Assembly: GCA_963556495.2 (NCBI GenBank)
Contig: OY747722.1
Coordinates: 20,200,001 to 20,264,000 of the forward strand
Direction: 5' to 3'
From: Valencia hispanica
Lineage: Eukaryota > Chordata > Actinopteri > Cyprinodontiformes > Valenciidae
DNA: 64,000 nucleotides
Translations under genes and position numbers: made by a program
Notes under the pieces: model-generated
Seen by the model: only the letters and a program-made list of their open reading frames with translations
The model's database searches: none
What the model was told of the DNA's origin: nothing
In this document: piece after piece, positions 11,460 to 22,650 of the stretch
Position numbering within the stretch: the first letter of the stretch is position 1
Layout of the letters: each line of letters starts with the position of its first letter

Positions 11460-12010
11460 CCTCGAAAAACTTTCGTCGGATTGATTACTGGAGCAGTGTC
11501 CTAACAGGTCTCCCTAAAAAGTCAATCAGACAGCTGCAGTTGATCCAGAATGCTGCTGCTCGCAACCTCACTAGATCCAGGAAAGTAGAGCACATCACCC
11601 CAGTTCTAAAGTCTTTACACTGGGTCCCTGTGGCTCAGGGAATAGACTTCAAAATACTCCTACTAGTTTATAAACTAGTAGGAGTAGTACTAAACCACCC
11701 AGAGCCTACTAAACATCACTAGACTCAAAACCAAACATGGAGAAGCAGCTTTCAGTTTCTATGCTCCTCTAATCTGAGACAAACTTCCAGACAACTGCAA
11801 AGCTGCTGAAACACTGAGTTCTTTTAAATCACGGCTAAAAACCCATCTGTATAGAGCTGCCTTTGAGTAGTGTTTTCATGTATCATATGTTTTGTGTGTG
11901 CTTCCTGTTTTATTGCTGTTTTTATTTTATCCCCTAATCATGTAAAGCACCTTGAAATACCTTGTTGTTGAAAATATGCTATACAAATAATTCTGTAGTG
12001 CCTTGCCTTA
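11460..12010 (+). mobile_element. L2-type LINE, 5'-truncated 3' end
   Basis: Encodes the C-terminal part of ORF2 in the LTGLPKKSIRQLQLIQNAAA style, then ITPVLKSLHW and DFKILLLVYK, followed by the family 3' UTR, TGTAAAGCACCTTGAAATAC and GCTATACAAATAA (11941-11992). The same sequence order occurs in the longer copy at 24830-25530. The coding frame is disrupted after LLLVYK by a perfect palindrome at 11655-11686. Confidence 0.88.
11655..11686. repeat. Perfect 32-bp palindrome inside the L2 fragment
   Basis: Two 16-bp arms (11655-11670 and 11671-11686) are exact reverse complements with no spacer. The left arm is normal LINE coding sequence (for ILLLVYK). The right arm replaces the sequence expected there, judging from the copy near 25045-25075. 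It looks like a local inverted duplication. Confidence 0.93.
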
Positions 12011-15000
12011 CAGAAGGTAGGTGATTCAATCTTTCCTCTGATAACCCCATGCCAACATGAAGTATGTATATTCAAAAGCATAGCTTTTAGTCCGTGGACT
12101 TGCACCAAACAATGGCTCATTAGCCTGTCTTTTAATGGGATATTTATTTTTTTGTGTTAGCAAAATATCTCTTTCATGGTGTCATCACTAGATTTCCCAC
12201 ATTTCACGCTACATTCTCTATTGTTTCCTTTGTTGTGTTTATAAGGAGTCCCCCTGTTCTTTGCCTGCCACTCATCGTTAGTCAACTTATTTGAATCACT
12301 TCAAAAAATGTGTTGTGTGTTGCTGAAGAAGTCCACAAAAAAAGACATTTCTTCATATGTCTGGTGTAATACAGGTAGCTGGAGCATTCACACTGGCATC
12401 AGAAACTGTTCATTTGTGATTGTCATTCCAAGCAGCCATTTCTGATGCAAGCGAAGAGAAATCAAAGGTTATCTGTCATTGAATGCATTAGGAACCCTCT
12501 TATTTCCTCCTCTTTGTGCCACTTCTTTATGCAAGACAGCCTTCCTTTCAAGTAGGCTTCATGAATACAGACACATCTCACTATTTTATTCCTAGAAAGA
12601 AACATGGCTTGTCTTGCTGTCCCTTTTTTTGGAAATAGGATGCTTTGATTAGTTCAAGGAGAAAACAACTTCATCTCAGGACTAAAAATCTCATGACAAC
12701 ATTCAAGAGGTCTTCTACAGATACAGTAATGTATTCTTCAGACTTTTTTGTTTTATATAAATTGTATTGGAGTTTTTGTAATTTTCTCTCATAAAATGAC
12801 TAATGCTTTCTTCTTAGTGGTCCCATGCATCATGCACTGCCATTTGACTAATTGGTCCTGTGTCTTTGAGCAGCCATGGATGCCACGGGTTATGACAAAC
12901 TGCATCAACAAGACATTCATTACCCTCAACATCCTAGCAACCAAATCACAATAACTGCAATCCAAATGTGGGCACCCAGCCTCGCTGCCACACTCCTTAT
13001 TTCTTGTCACCGACGCATAAATTAGCCTCCCTTTTGTCACATCAGGAGGTTGGCAGGTTGAGAATTGGCTCAGTTTGTTTTCCTCCTTATGACACGTGGA
13101 GCATTAATGCTGGACCATTGCAAAAAACTCTTCATTGAGAAATACATTAATGTCACTTTTGTTTCCACATTTGTATATATGCATGTATTATTGTGTCTGG
13201 GAATGCCTGAATGTGTTTTATTAACATTTTGAGCACATATAATTGGGTGTATTCTCGCTGATGCAGATAGTTGCCTTCAATGACTAATGTAATTGGCCTG
13301 TGCTGTAGCAGGACTCTATTGTTGCACTGTGTCTTCCCCAAACTCATTATATCGCCATTAATCTCTCATCTGCCATTAGAGCAACAGCCAGTGAGCCGAG
13401 TGAACAATAGAGTGTCCCGTCTTTGAGCCCCACAACCATACTGGCAATGAGTTTGAATTAGGCTCTCTGGGGTCACCGATTAGACCCTCATAATTCATCC
13501 AGATGGCCGGGTTCACGAAGAGGTCATGTTTTACTCTCCTATTTAAAAGCTGAGTAACTCAGAATCTCTATTTAATTACATCAGTTACTTCTGTACTTTA
13601 GGATCGCATTTATTTAATTTGGTGATTTTTGAAATTTCTTGTCAGAATTTTTATTATATGAGCCCAGAAATGGTTAAAGGCAAAAAGTCAATTCTAAATG
13701 TAATCGGGGGCATAATTAGCAAAAGAGTTGAAGCCTGAGAAGTGAAGAAAAAAAAACGTACACTTGCAGTAAAGAGTGGGAAAATTAAAGATTTATGTGC
13801 TGCTTTTAGCATAGATATAAATCTTTTTCATAGAGGCCTAGAGTGTGTGAAGTTTTTCCTCCTCCCACCAAACTTTACCCTTTTTTCTGCGTGATGCATG
13901 TTTATGTTCACTCGAAGCACCTAATACATTAGCATTATTCATAACATGAAGTTTCCTCAGTCTGCCCTTTGGTGGAGAAGAAAAACGACTTTACACTTCA
14001 TTTACACTTCACACCAGATGTGAGCAGGAAGAGAGCTGTGCCTGCAATGACAAATGCCTTCATCTACACAGAATCCTGGTTAGCTAAGTGAGAGATTTCC
14101 TAATTCAACCTTATTCAAGTTTTATTTATATTTGAGAGCAAATCTTCAATTTGACCACATCAATTTGTGAGGTTGCAAGTAGTAAGGTTGTATCAGCAAT
14201 GACCAATAAAGCATCAATTCAAACTAAATGTGAATTAATTTCTTATTTTATTTCCAACAAAAACTGTCTTAAGGAAATCAGATCTGTCCGTATAAATGTC
14301 TATAGCAAACTATAAAAAACAACAGAGAACCCTGCAATATTTCTGGAGATAGCAATTTGTTTGTCTTTAGGTCTTAGTTAAAAATAAAGACTCATTTGAC
14401 AAATTGCCCTTAAAAAAGGTAGAGTGCATTAGAAAAAAGAGCCTTAATGGTTTTAATGTGACAAAAATTATAGTTTGGTATCATTTTGAAAATGCCTTAG
14501 TCATTTCAGACCAACAAAATGCAGCAAATGAATAGCTCTGTAGTGAGAATATGAATGAATGAATACTTATTTAATATGGGAGTTTTGTTAACATGCTAGT
14601 TTGTTTGGTAAGTTTTATTTATTATTATTTATAATGCATTTAGTCAGAGTACTCATGTTTTATACAGTTTTAATTGTAAAATATAGTATTTTTTTGTTGT
14701 TAAATATTTATAATATGAGCCTACATTTATTAAAGAAAGTTGTTTGTAAATATTATTTTTTGATAATACTGGAAATAGTTATTCCAGGGACTGGGACACA
14801 GCATTCTTTTTCTTGGTTTTTTAGATTTCATTCTCAAATGCATACCATTTTGTTTTGTTAAAAATGACTTGTGCATCCTCTATTTCCCATGTTGCATACA
14901 GTCCTAAATCTTAAACTGCTGTTTCTTATGATGTCAAACATAGCAGTTCATTTTTTTACATTATTTTTGACATATCACTATTTTTTCTCTAACAAAATCA

Positions 15001-17937
15001 TCATCTAATAATCTGGGGCTTAAAGTTTGATATTTTATGCACAAGCTATGAGCCCTCCCAAGTTGTCAGACAATTTTCGCTTTGACTATGAACTCATGAA
15101 TTATGGTTTATAACTACTTCCCTGATGCCTTTCTGTCATTTTTTGCTCTGTTCTGGAAATTATTGTTCAATGTTCTATGAGTATCCTATAGCGTTCCAAC
15201 AATTTTGTGCAGATTTAACCAAACTACTCGTGCCCCCCCCAACTCTGCATTGGATGGATGGATGGATGGATGGATGGATGTACAAGCTGGTATCAGTAGA
15301 AAGCAGCTCTGAGCATCTGGCATACTGAGGTGAGTAAATCTTCACCAGTGTCGACAGAGCATCTGCTCAGTGTAGCATGAGATTAAATAACATTATTATT
15401 AGGTAATTGGCTGTGGCGTCTCTGCATTTGGGGCCAGTGGGACAGGGTCGTTCTTTACAGAGTAATATATAAAAAACAATTATGTTACCAAGAATATTGT
15501 TTTGTAAACATTTGTGTGTAACTAAGTCTTTGGCAGTCTTTGGCAAGCTCACTAGGCTAAATCCTCTTAAAGCAGTGATTGGGGCTGGCCCCTTAAAGTG
15601 CGCATCCCCAAGGTGCGCTCAGCAGACAGCTGAGGGCCACAAATGCCACGGCCCCAAACTGACATTCCGCTACCTTCCTCGATAGAAAAAGGCCGTAATG
15701 CGCCATCTGGCGTGCAGTCTGCCAGAAATTTATTCAAATAAGAAGAGATCCCACTATCAAAGCACTGCAGGAAGTGATGCGTCCCGTTTTGACAAATGCA
15801 AAAGTTGGTTGTGCAGTGTAATTTATATTAAAATATAGGAATATCCCACATCACAATTTACGTTCTGTTGGATAGAAGTGTGCCATCTAATATCTAGCTA
15901 CCAAGACAGAGAAAAAAAGAGAATGAAGTAGAGTTTTTGCTGAATTCTAAATTTACCACGTTGCCTTTGAATTAAAATTAGAGATTAAACATTTGGGACG
16001 TCACCAGCAAGTGGATTTTAACATCGTTCAAGGACTTTAAGAGATTACAATACATTTAAAGGGGATTATTTGAAAGATCATACAGTCATTGAAAAATTTG
16101 TCCAGATGAAAGATCTGCATTTATTTCAAGAAGAACCTCTGGTAAGTGACCCTTTATCTGTAATTTCATGTAGGCTATAAAAAAGGTTTCATTCTTCAAT
16201 TACAGTTACAAAAAACTGTTTTTGTAGTGTGTAGATGGCACTCTATTTTATGTGGTTCATTTAATGTTGAATTAATATTAAACTAATCACATAAAATAGC
16301 AATCAATATATTATTGATCAAAGTCAGATTGTATGCATCATAGAAGAATTAGTTACTGCTATTAAGTGTTGACTTACTGTGCCCCACCTAACTTACCATG
16401 CCAGAGACGCAACTGGTAATTGGTACAACATTTACTGACCATTTGCATACATTTCTTAGTCGAACATTTCTCAATAGCCCATATGTGCAATTTGTATTGG
16501 ATCTCAAAATACACATGCTATCGAACCAAGTGAATAGAAAAGCATAGGGGATCATTATTTACTTAAAGTGGTGCCTTTTCATAGACCAAGGCAGCCACAG
16601 AAGAGTGTGACAGGGTTGTTACACAAATTAAAATTGTGCCACATTTTTCCACATAGAACCAATAAGGGCTTTAACCATTCTCCACCCTCAGGACATTTCC
16701 CATGTCAGCATAAGGCTTATGGTTACACCTCCCACTAAATGTAATCACCCCCCTGCTATGCAGATGGTTTAGTGTTATTCTATCTGTAACTGGACTCGAA
16801 GCCAGGCTCTGAGTGGGCATAATGACTTCTAAACCCAAGCTGGTTTAGTAAGAAAGCAACACCGCCTCTCTGGTGTAACCTGATCTCTCTTTAGACCACC
16901 TGGTACCAGGATGTACGCAGGAGCTTCAAAACACACTTGACAGTGATGTGAAAATTTTCCAATGTATTTAAGGAGGTTTGTTACATCTTACATGCAGAAT
17001 TGTTTGGCTTTGAAAATTGTCTTTAGAGAACATGCCAGAGATTTAAAATACAAGCAATCTGTTGTGAGTCACTATAAATTGCAACATAAAGCCATTATTC
17101 GTGTTTGTCACCCCAAACGATTGCACAATATAGAGACATTCTCGGCAAAGAAAGAAAAAACAGGTTTCACGTGTTTTATCTGATCTGACATTTGGTTTCA
17201 GAAGAGAATCAAATATCTAGTTTTGAATATCCAACTGGAAGCAAAACTATGCAAATGTGAAGGGTGCTGGAGGTTTTCTACATCTCCAAAGTTATACTTT
17301 AGTATTTTCCCCCACTCCTTTAACTGCTCCATGTCGAGGGAATTCTTTGTGCATATTTCATGTGTATGTGTGCATTTCCACTGAAGCAAATGCCTGCACT
17401 GCATCCATAACTGCTCCAGATGGTTTATCCTAGCATCTGTCTAACCTGACAAAACATACCCTGCAGCATGTGGCCATAAGGTGTGTTATTTGGTTATTCT
17501 GGCAGAAGGTTGACTTCAAGCTGTATAATAGTAATCATCTGAAAGCAAAGTGTAACACTAGACAAAAATGACTCTTTCTGGGCCACGCATGAATGACATT
17601 TATGACTTCAATTGGTATCTTTTTCTCTGCATGGTCCTTCTAACAATAACTCCACGGCACCTCAGAAGCTGAGGTTATGCCAAACTGTATTAATGAGTGG
17701 AAGAGAAGAGAAGAAAAGACAGACAGGGGCAGTGAGATGGAACAGACCTGAAACTGTGTTTGGTGACTGATAGGAGACAGGAGAGTGCACCACTGTTTTG
17801 GAAAGGCTTAGGAGATAATATGAAGATTTAACAGACTTATTGGTGACACACATCTCTTATTTAAAAGCTTTCATTGTGTTACTCTTAACTTTAACTTCCA
17901 TAAAGAACCTCTTCAATCGTTTCCCCTCATTTATTGA
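12011..17937. other. Intron; no coding feature, contains a possible conserved non-coding block
   Basis: Long AT-rich intron stretch. 12780-13560 looks low-copy, with clustered ATTA/TAAT homeodomain-type cores and an ACAATAG SOX-type core (13404-13410). It carries no repeat signature that I recognise. 15251-15280 is a (GGAT)n microsatellite. 15570-15690 is locally GC-richer with no assignment. Confidence 0.5.
15251..15280. repeat. (GGAT)n microsatellite
   Basis: About seven uninterrupted GGAT units. Confidence 0.95.
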
Positions 17938-18330
17938 CCATGCCTTGCAAAAATATTCATACCCCTTGAACTTTTTCAACAAAAACGTTAATGCATTTTT
18001 ATGAGGATTTTAACTGATACAGCAATGCAAAGTAGGGCATACTTATGTAGTGGGAGGAATAACGTGTGGCTTTCAAAATGTTTTACCAATAAAAATCTGA
18101 AAAGTGTGGTTGCAATTTGTATTCAGTCAGTTCAGTTTGTGTTGAGTTAGTACTTTGGAGAACCCAGGTTGCTGTAATGACAACTGCAAATCCTTTGGGT
18201 ATGTTTTTACCAGATTTGTACACCTGGAGACTGAATTCTTAGCTCATTCTTTTTAATAGAAGGGCACCTCCCTTCTTTTCTCAATTTTTTGCAGTCTTTA
18301 ATAGATTTTCTTCCTGGTATGCCCTTTCAG
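17938..18330 (-). pseudogene. Tc1-like transposon fossil, 3' end plus transposase C-terminus
   Basis: The left edge reads TGCCTTGCAAAAATATTCAT and ACCCCTTGAACTTTTTCAAC, the outer terminus typical of a fish Tc1 family. Further right, AATCTGAAAAGTGTGGTTGC and then CTGTAATGACAACTGCAAAT with CACCTGGAGACTGAATTC are the reverse complement of the 3' UTR and the transposase C-terminal region. The element is therefore on the minus strand. The N-terminal half is missing to the right. Confidence 0.75.
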
Positions 18331-19030
18331 CCTACTTTATGCTTCTCCGTCTGCGGAGGTGCAGAGACCTGAAGAGCCATTATCTGTTGATGCAAGGGTT
18401 CTCCAACAGGCACGCAAGGATGGACAGAGTAGAGTCCAATTTTTGTCAAATTTCTGTCGAACACAACGGAGAGCACACGTCTGTGATTGGTCAGCTCAAC
18501 TTCAGCCCAAGATCATTTCATCAGATTGATACTCTATAGTTGATGTCATTAGTAGTCTTATCTAATAGGGTCTTTTGGTGATTTTAAATGCCAGGAGGTG
18601 TAGAGAACATCAAAACTTAGTTTGTTTAGAATAGAATAGAATAGAATAGAATAGAATAGAATAGAACTTTCTGTCCAGCATATTAGGAATTCGGCTCTCC
18701 AGAACACAACATTTGCACATTTGTTTGTTTACATGCGTTTTTAGAGTATTCAATGAGCTGCACTTCTAGTATGAAGCTTTCCAGCTCAATCAAAACTCGC
18801 TCTCTGTCGGCCTTTCCTCCCTGACTTAATATGCGTTTACAAGCTGAAGTAAATAAACTGTTGTTGACCAGAGACGTCACTGCAATGCTAGGCAGACCCG
18901 CTAGAAAAGGTCTATGTCCCCTGCTGTCCTGGTGGTGAATTACTGTACAACACTGACACACAAACGGAGAAGTATAAAAGGAAAACATCTCCATCAACAT
19001 GTGTGCGTGTGAGTGCAAACTTGGTGACTG
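18331..19030. other. Unassigned intron with a pentanucleotide repeat
   Basis: No gene supported. 18628-18666 is an (AATAG)n array. 18340-18540 is relatively CpG-containing and open in one frame for 66 codons, without any motif I know. Confidence 0.5.
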
Positions 19031-19375
19031 AGACCCATAAACTAGGCTTTAGTTATGCCTAGTACTTAGCCTTAGTACTTCTACTTCCTGCTTCGCTGCA
19101 ATCGGCTGCTTCGCTACTTTGCTCTCCCTTCCGGTTTTTTTTTAAATTTTTTTCCCCCTTAAGATCCGACCTGTAGGACTTTTGAATACATATAAATTTA
19201 TGGGAAAAACCTTTTTTAGTAGTAACGGCAATATTTCATTGATCTTTTATCTTCAGCACTCTGTGTGAGTGGCCTACACACAGCTGAAGCCTGATCTACA
19301 GCATCTAAGTACTTAGCATTCAGCTAAAGCTAGATATAGCTCGTAAGGGTGCTAACGCTAAGCTACAGCAACAAG

Positions 19376-20770
19376 ATGCCTTCCGTCTCCACAATGGACT
19401 ACCAGGACCTTCTACAAAAGATAACAGCACTGGAGAGGAAAGTTCAATGGATAGAAGTTAATGTGGAGGTAAATGGATTGTGTGGAAATGAAACAACCTT
19501 ATCACTCTTTCAAAACAGTGGAAATGAGCAAGCTAACACACGGCTAAGAGGCAGAGATAACACAACCAAGAAAGAGGTAGCCTCTGCTCATTACATTAAA
19601 TCACCGAGTGATAATCCTCCCTGGAACGGTCTTGGTGCTAAGCCAAAAACTAAATCATGTCTCTGGGAAACGGGAGAACGTGGTGCAGGCTGGACACAGT
19701 GAGCGGAAATCTGTGATGAGACCGACTGGGCTGCACTCCCTACAAGAGAGAGGGCTTCTTCTACTCCTGTACATGAGAGGACATGGGACAGAACAGCTGC
19801 AAATGGGAAAGTTACCCACAAACTTTCAAAAGAACCAAATGTGAAGCTGCAGAACAGATTTGCTCCACTGTTGGAGAACCCTGGATCTTTATCTGACGAC
19901 CATCCACCCCAAGACAGCGAGATGAGGACTGATAACCTGTCAGAGAGTGAGAGGCCTCAGAGAAAGCAAAATACTGGGCCTGAAACTCTGATTGTAGGTG
20001 ATTCCTCTATAAAGGACATTCAGTGGATGTGTGGAAAGAACACCAAAGTCCTCTGCTTTCCAAAGGATATGGTCAGTGACATGCAGAAGAGAATTCTGAA
20101 AACTGTGACTAAATATCCAACAGTGAAAAACATTGTTCTCCACACAGGGTTGAAGGATGTGTCCAAGCAACAATCGGAGGTTCTAAAACGGGACTTCTCT
20201 GGATTATTGAACACCGTGAGTTCGTTGGATGCAGCAGTATTCATCAGTGGACCTTTACCACCCATCAGAGGAGGAGAAGAAAGATTTAGCCATCTTTTGG
20301 CATTAAATAAGTGGATTTTATCTGCATGTGCTGACAACAAACTGCAATTTATTAACAACTTTCAGATTTTGTGGGAGCGTAGACATCTTTTTAAGGCAAA
20401 TGGATTTAGTTTGAACAGGTCAGGTGTAAGACTGTTTACCTCCAATGTTTTCTACTTCCTGCGTCATCCCTCTGTGCTTGGAGCCAAAAAGGAGATACAC
20501 AAAGACTTATCTCAAAAGGAAGACCAAACAAAGCTGAGTGCAGAGGGGGAAGAACTTCTTCTGCCCTCACTCATGGGAAGAACAAGACAGCGGACCTCCA
20601 TCACCCCGCAAACCCCTGACAGCCCACCGTCTTCCCTACCACCCCCCTCCCCCCACTCCCCCCATCTTAAATTCACTGAGCAGATGATGGAGCGGGTCAA
20701 CATTGGGCTCAGATCTACCCCCCATACCAATCTGTTTTCTTTACCCATAAACCCCACACCATGGCCTTGA
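19376..20770 (+). pseudogene. L2-type LINE ORF1 (coiled coil + SGNH esterase-like), one premature stop
   Basis: From ATG at 19376 a single frame runs 464 codons to TGA at 20768-20770, broken only by a TGA at 19700-19702 (codon 109). The N-terminus (residues about 6-25, QDLLQKITALERKVQWIEVN) looks like a coiled coil. Residues about 203-370 resemble the SGNH/GDSL hydrolase of CR1/L2 ORF1 proteins: IVGDSS at 206-211 with the block I Ser210, and FISGPLPPI at 289-297. The block V position, usually DGxH, reads NGFS at 342-345, so the catalytic Asp and His are absent. ORF1 proteins of this type bind RNA and help retrotransposition. The C-terminus is Pro/Ser-rich. Confidence 0.8.
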
Positions 20771-22650
20771 TTTTATTTTTTTAACTGAGACTTGGTTAGA
20801 TAAGAATAGCAGTGTTTCTCTTATCGAATCAACCCCTCCCAACTTTAGTTTTGTCAACCAGGCCAGACAGAACAGGAGAGGTGGAGGAGTTGCTGTTTTA
20901 TTTAATGAATCATTCCAGTGTTATCTCTTGGAAGTTTTCCTTCTTTTGAATATGTTGCTGTACAGCTGAAGGCCTCATCTAGAGCCATGTTTGTTAATAT
21001 TTATCGGCCTCCAAATTACTGTGCTGACTTGAATGATGATTTTAGTGAACTGCTGTCTATAATCTGTGTTGATTTTGACTGTATAGTTATTGTTGGTGAT
21101 TTTACCATCCATGTTGACAAGCCCCATAACAAAGGGTCTAAAGACCTGAGTAACACTGTGGACAACTTTGGGCTGACTCAGCATATAACAGAGCCCACAC
21201 ATAATAAGGGTCATGTTTTGGACTCGAAGGGTCTGGGCATTTCCTAGATTAATGTGCGTGATGTGGGCTTGTCTGACCATTGTTGTGTTTTCTTTGAGAG
21301 TATAATTTCGGTTCACATAAATGTTTTAACGGAACGATGTATGAATGAAAACACTAGTGACATCTTTAACCAGGTCTTCTCTCTAACACCTGCCCTGTCA
21401 GGGGGTTCAGTCAATGAACTTGTCAAAAGCTTTAATGCTAAAATATTAAATGCTATGGATATTATTGCTCCCACAAAGGTGAAGGTTATCTCTGGAAGGA
21501 AAAGTCTCCATGGAGAAATTCCACACGGGTGAGAAATGAAAAAAGGGAGTGTCGGAAAGCCGAGCGCAGATGGAGAAAAACAAAACTTCAGGTTCATTAT
21601 GACATCTATAAAGAGAAACTTCACTCTTATAACTTACAACTGAGGAATACAAGGAAGTCATATTTTTCTGACATCATCACCAGAAATAGTCATAGTGCTC
21701 GCACATTATTTGCTGTTGTCGACAGGCTAACAAACTCTCCTGTGTCAGTAGCACCTGAACTCTATTCCACCAAGGCCTGCAATGACTTTTCCAAATTCTT
21801 CACAGACAAAATCCAAAATATTAGACAAGCGGTTGGTTCATTAACGGCAGGTTCAGGTTATGTACAGTGTCCACGGAAAATCCGTTTAAACACCATGAAA
21901 CAGTTTTATCTCAAACAGCAAAGATCTGAAGGACGTCTTACGTCAACTGAACTCCTTCTCTTGCTGCTTAGACATCCTGCCCACAGGCTTTTTCAAAAAG
22001 GTCTCAAAGATCTTGGAGTCAGATCTGTTACAGATTGTGAACTCATCTTTAATGTTGGGTGTTTTCTCAGAGCCCCTGAAAACAGCTGTAATTAAACCCC
22101 TGCTGAAAAGAGACAATCTGGACAAGACACAAATTAACAACTACAGGCCCATCTCCAATCTTCCATTTTTAAGTAAGATCATTGAAAAGGCTGTTTTTCA
22201 TCTGTTAAATGACTTCTTAAGACAAAGCAACTGCTATGACGTCTTTCAGTCAGGTTTTAGACAGCACCACAGCACTGAGACTGCTCTGACCAAAGTCATC
22301 AATGACATCCGTTTAAATACTGACAGTGGAAAAATGTCAGTGTTAGTTTTACTGGATCTCAGTGCTGCATTTGATACAGTTGACCACATTATTTTACTCA
22401 AACGACTGGAGTACTGGGTGGGTCTCTCTGGCACTGTACTAAACTGGTTCAAAACGTACTTAGAGAACAGGAAGTACTTTGTGTCAGTAAGAAACTTTAC
22501 ATCTGAGCAGACGGGAATTACATGTGGGGTTCCCCAGGGTTCCATCCTGGGACCTCTTCTGTTTTACATCTATATGCTCCCACTGGTACAGGTAATAAAT
22601 AACAACAATATAAGTTACCATAGCTACGCAGATGACACACAGATATATAC
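20766..22650 (+). pseudogene. L2-type LINE ORF2, endonuclease and first part of reverse transcriptase, frameshifted
   Basis: Endonuclease motifs appear in order: FLTETWLDKN (about 20775), NRRGGGVAV, YRPP, IVIVGDFTIHVD (Asn of GDFN replaced by Thr) and GLSDHCCVF (about 21265). RT motifs follow: INNYRPISNLPFLSK, then HSTETAL, then LVLLDLSAAFDTVDH (catalytic Asp), GVPQGSILGP and SYHSYADDTQIY (catalytic Asp pair, about 22618-22645). The frame changes near 20930, 21530 and between 21900 and 22010, and there is a stop at 21245-21247. The first 40 or so residues of the endonuclease, including the initial Asn motif, are not found: ORF1 runs straight into TETWL. Confidence 0.87.
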
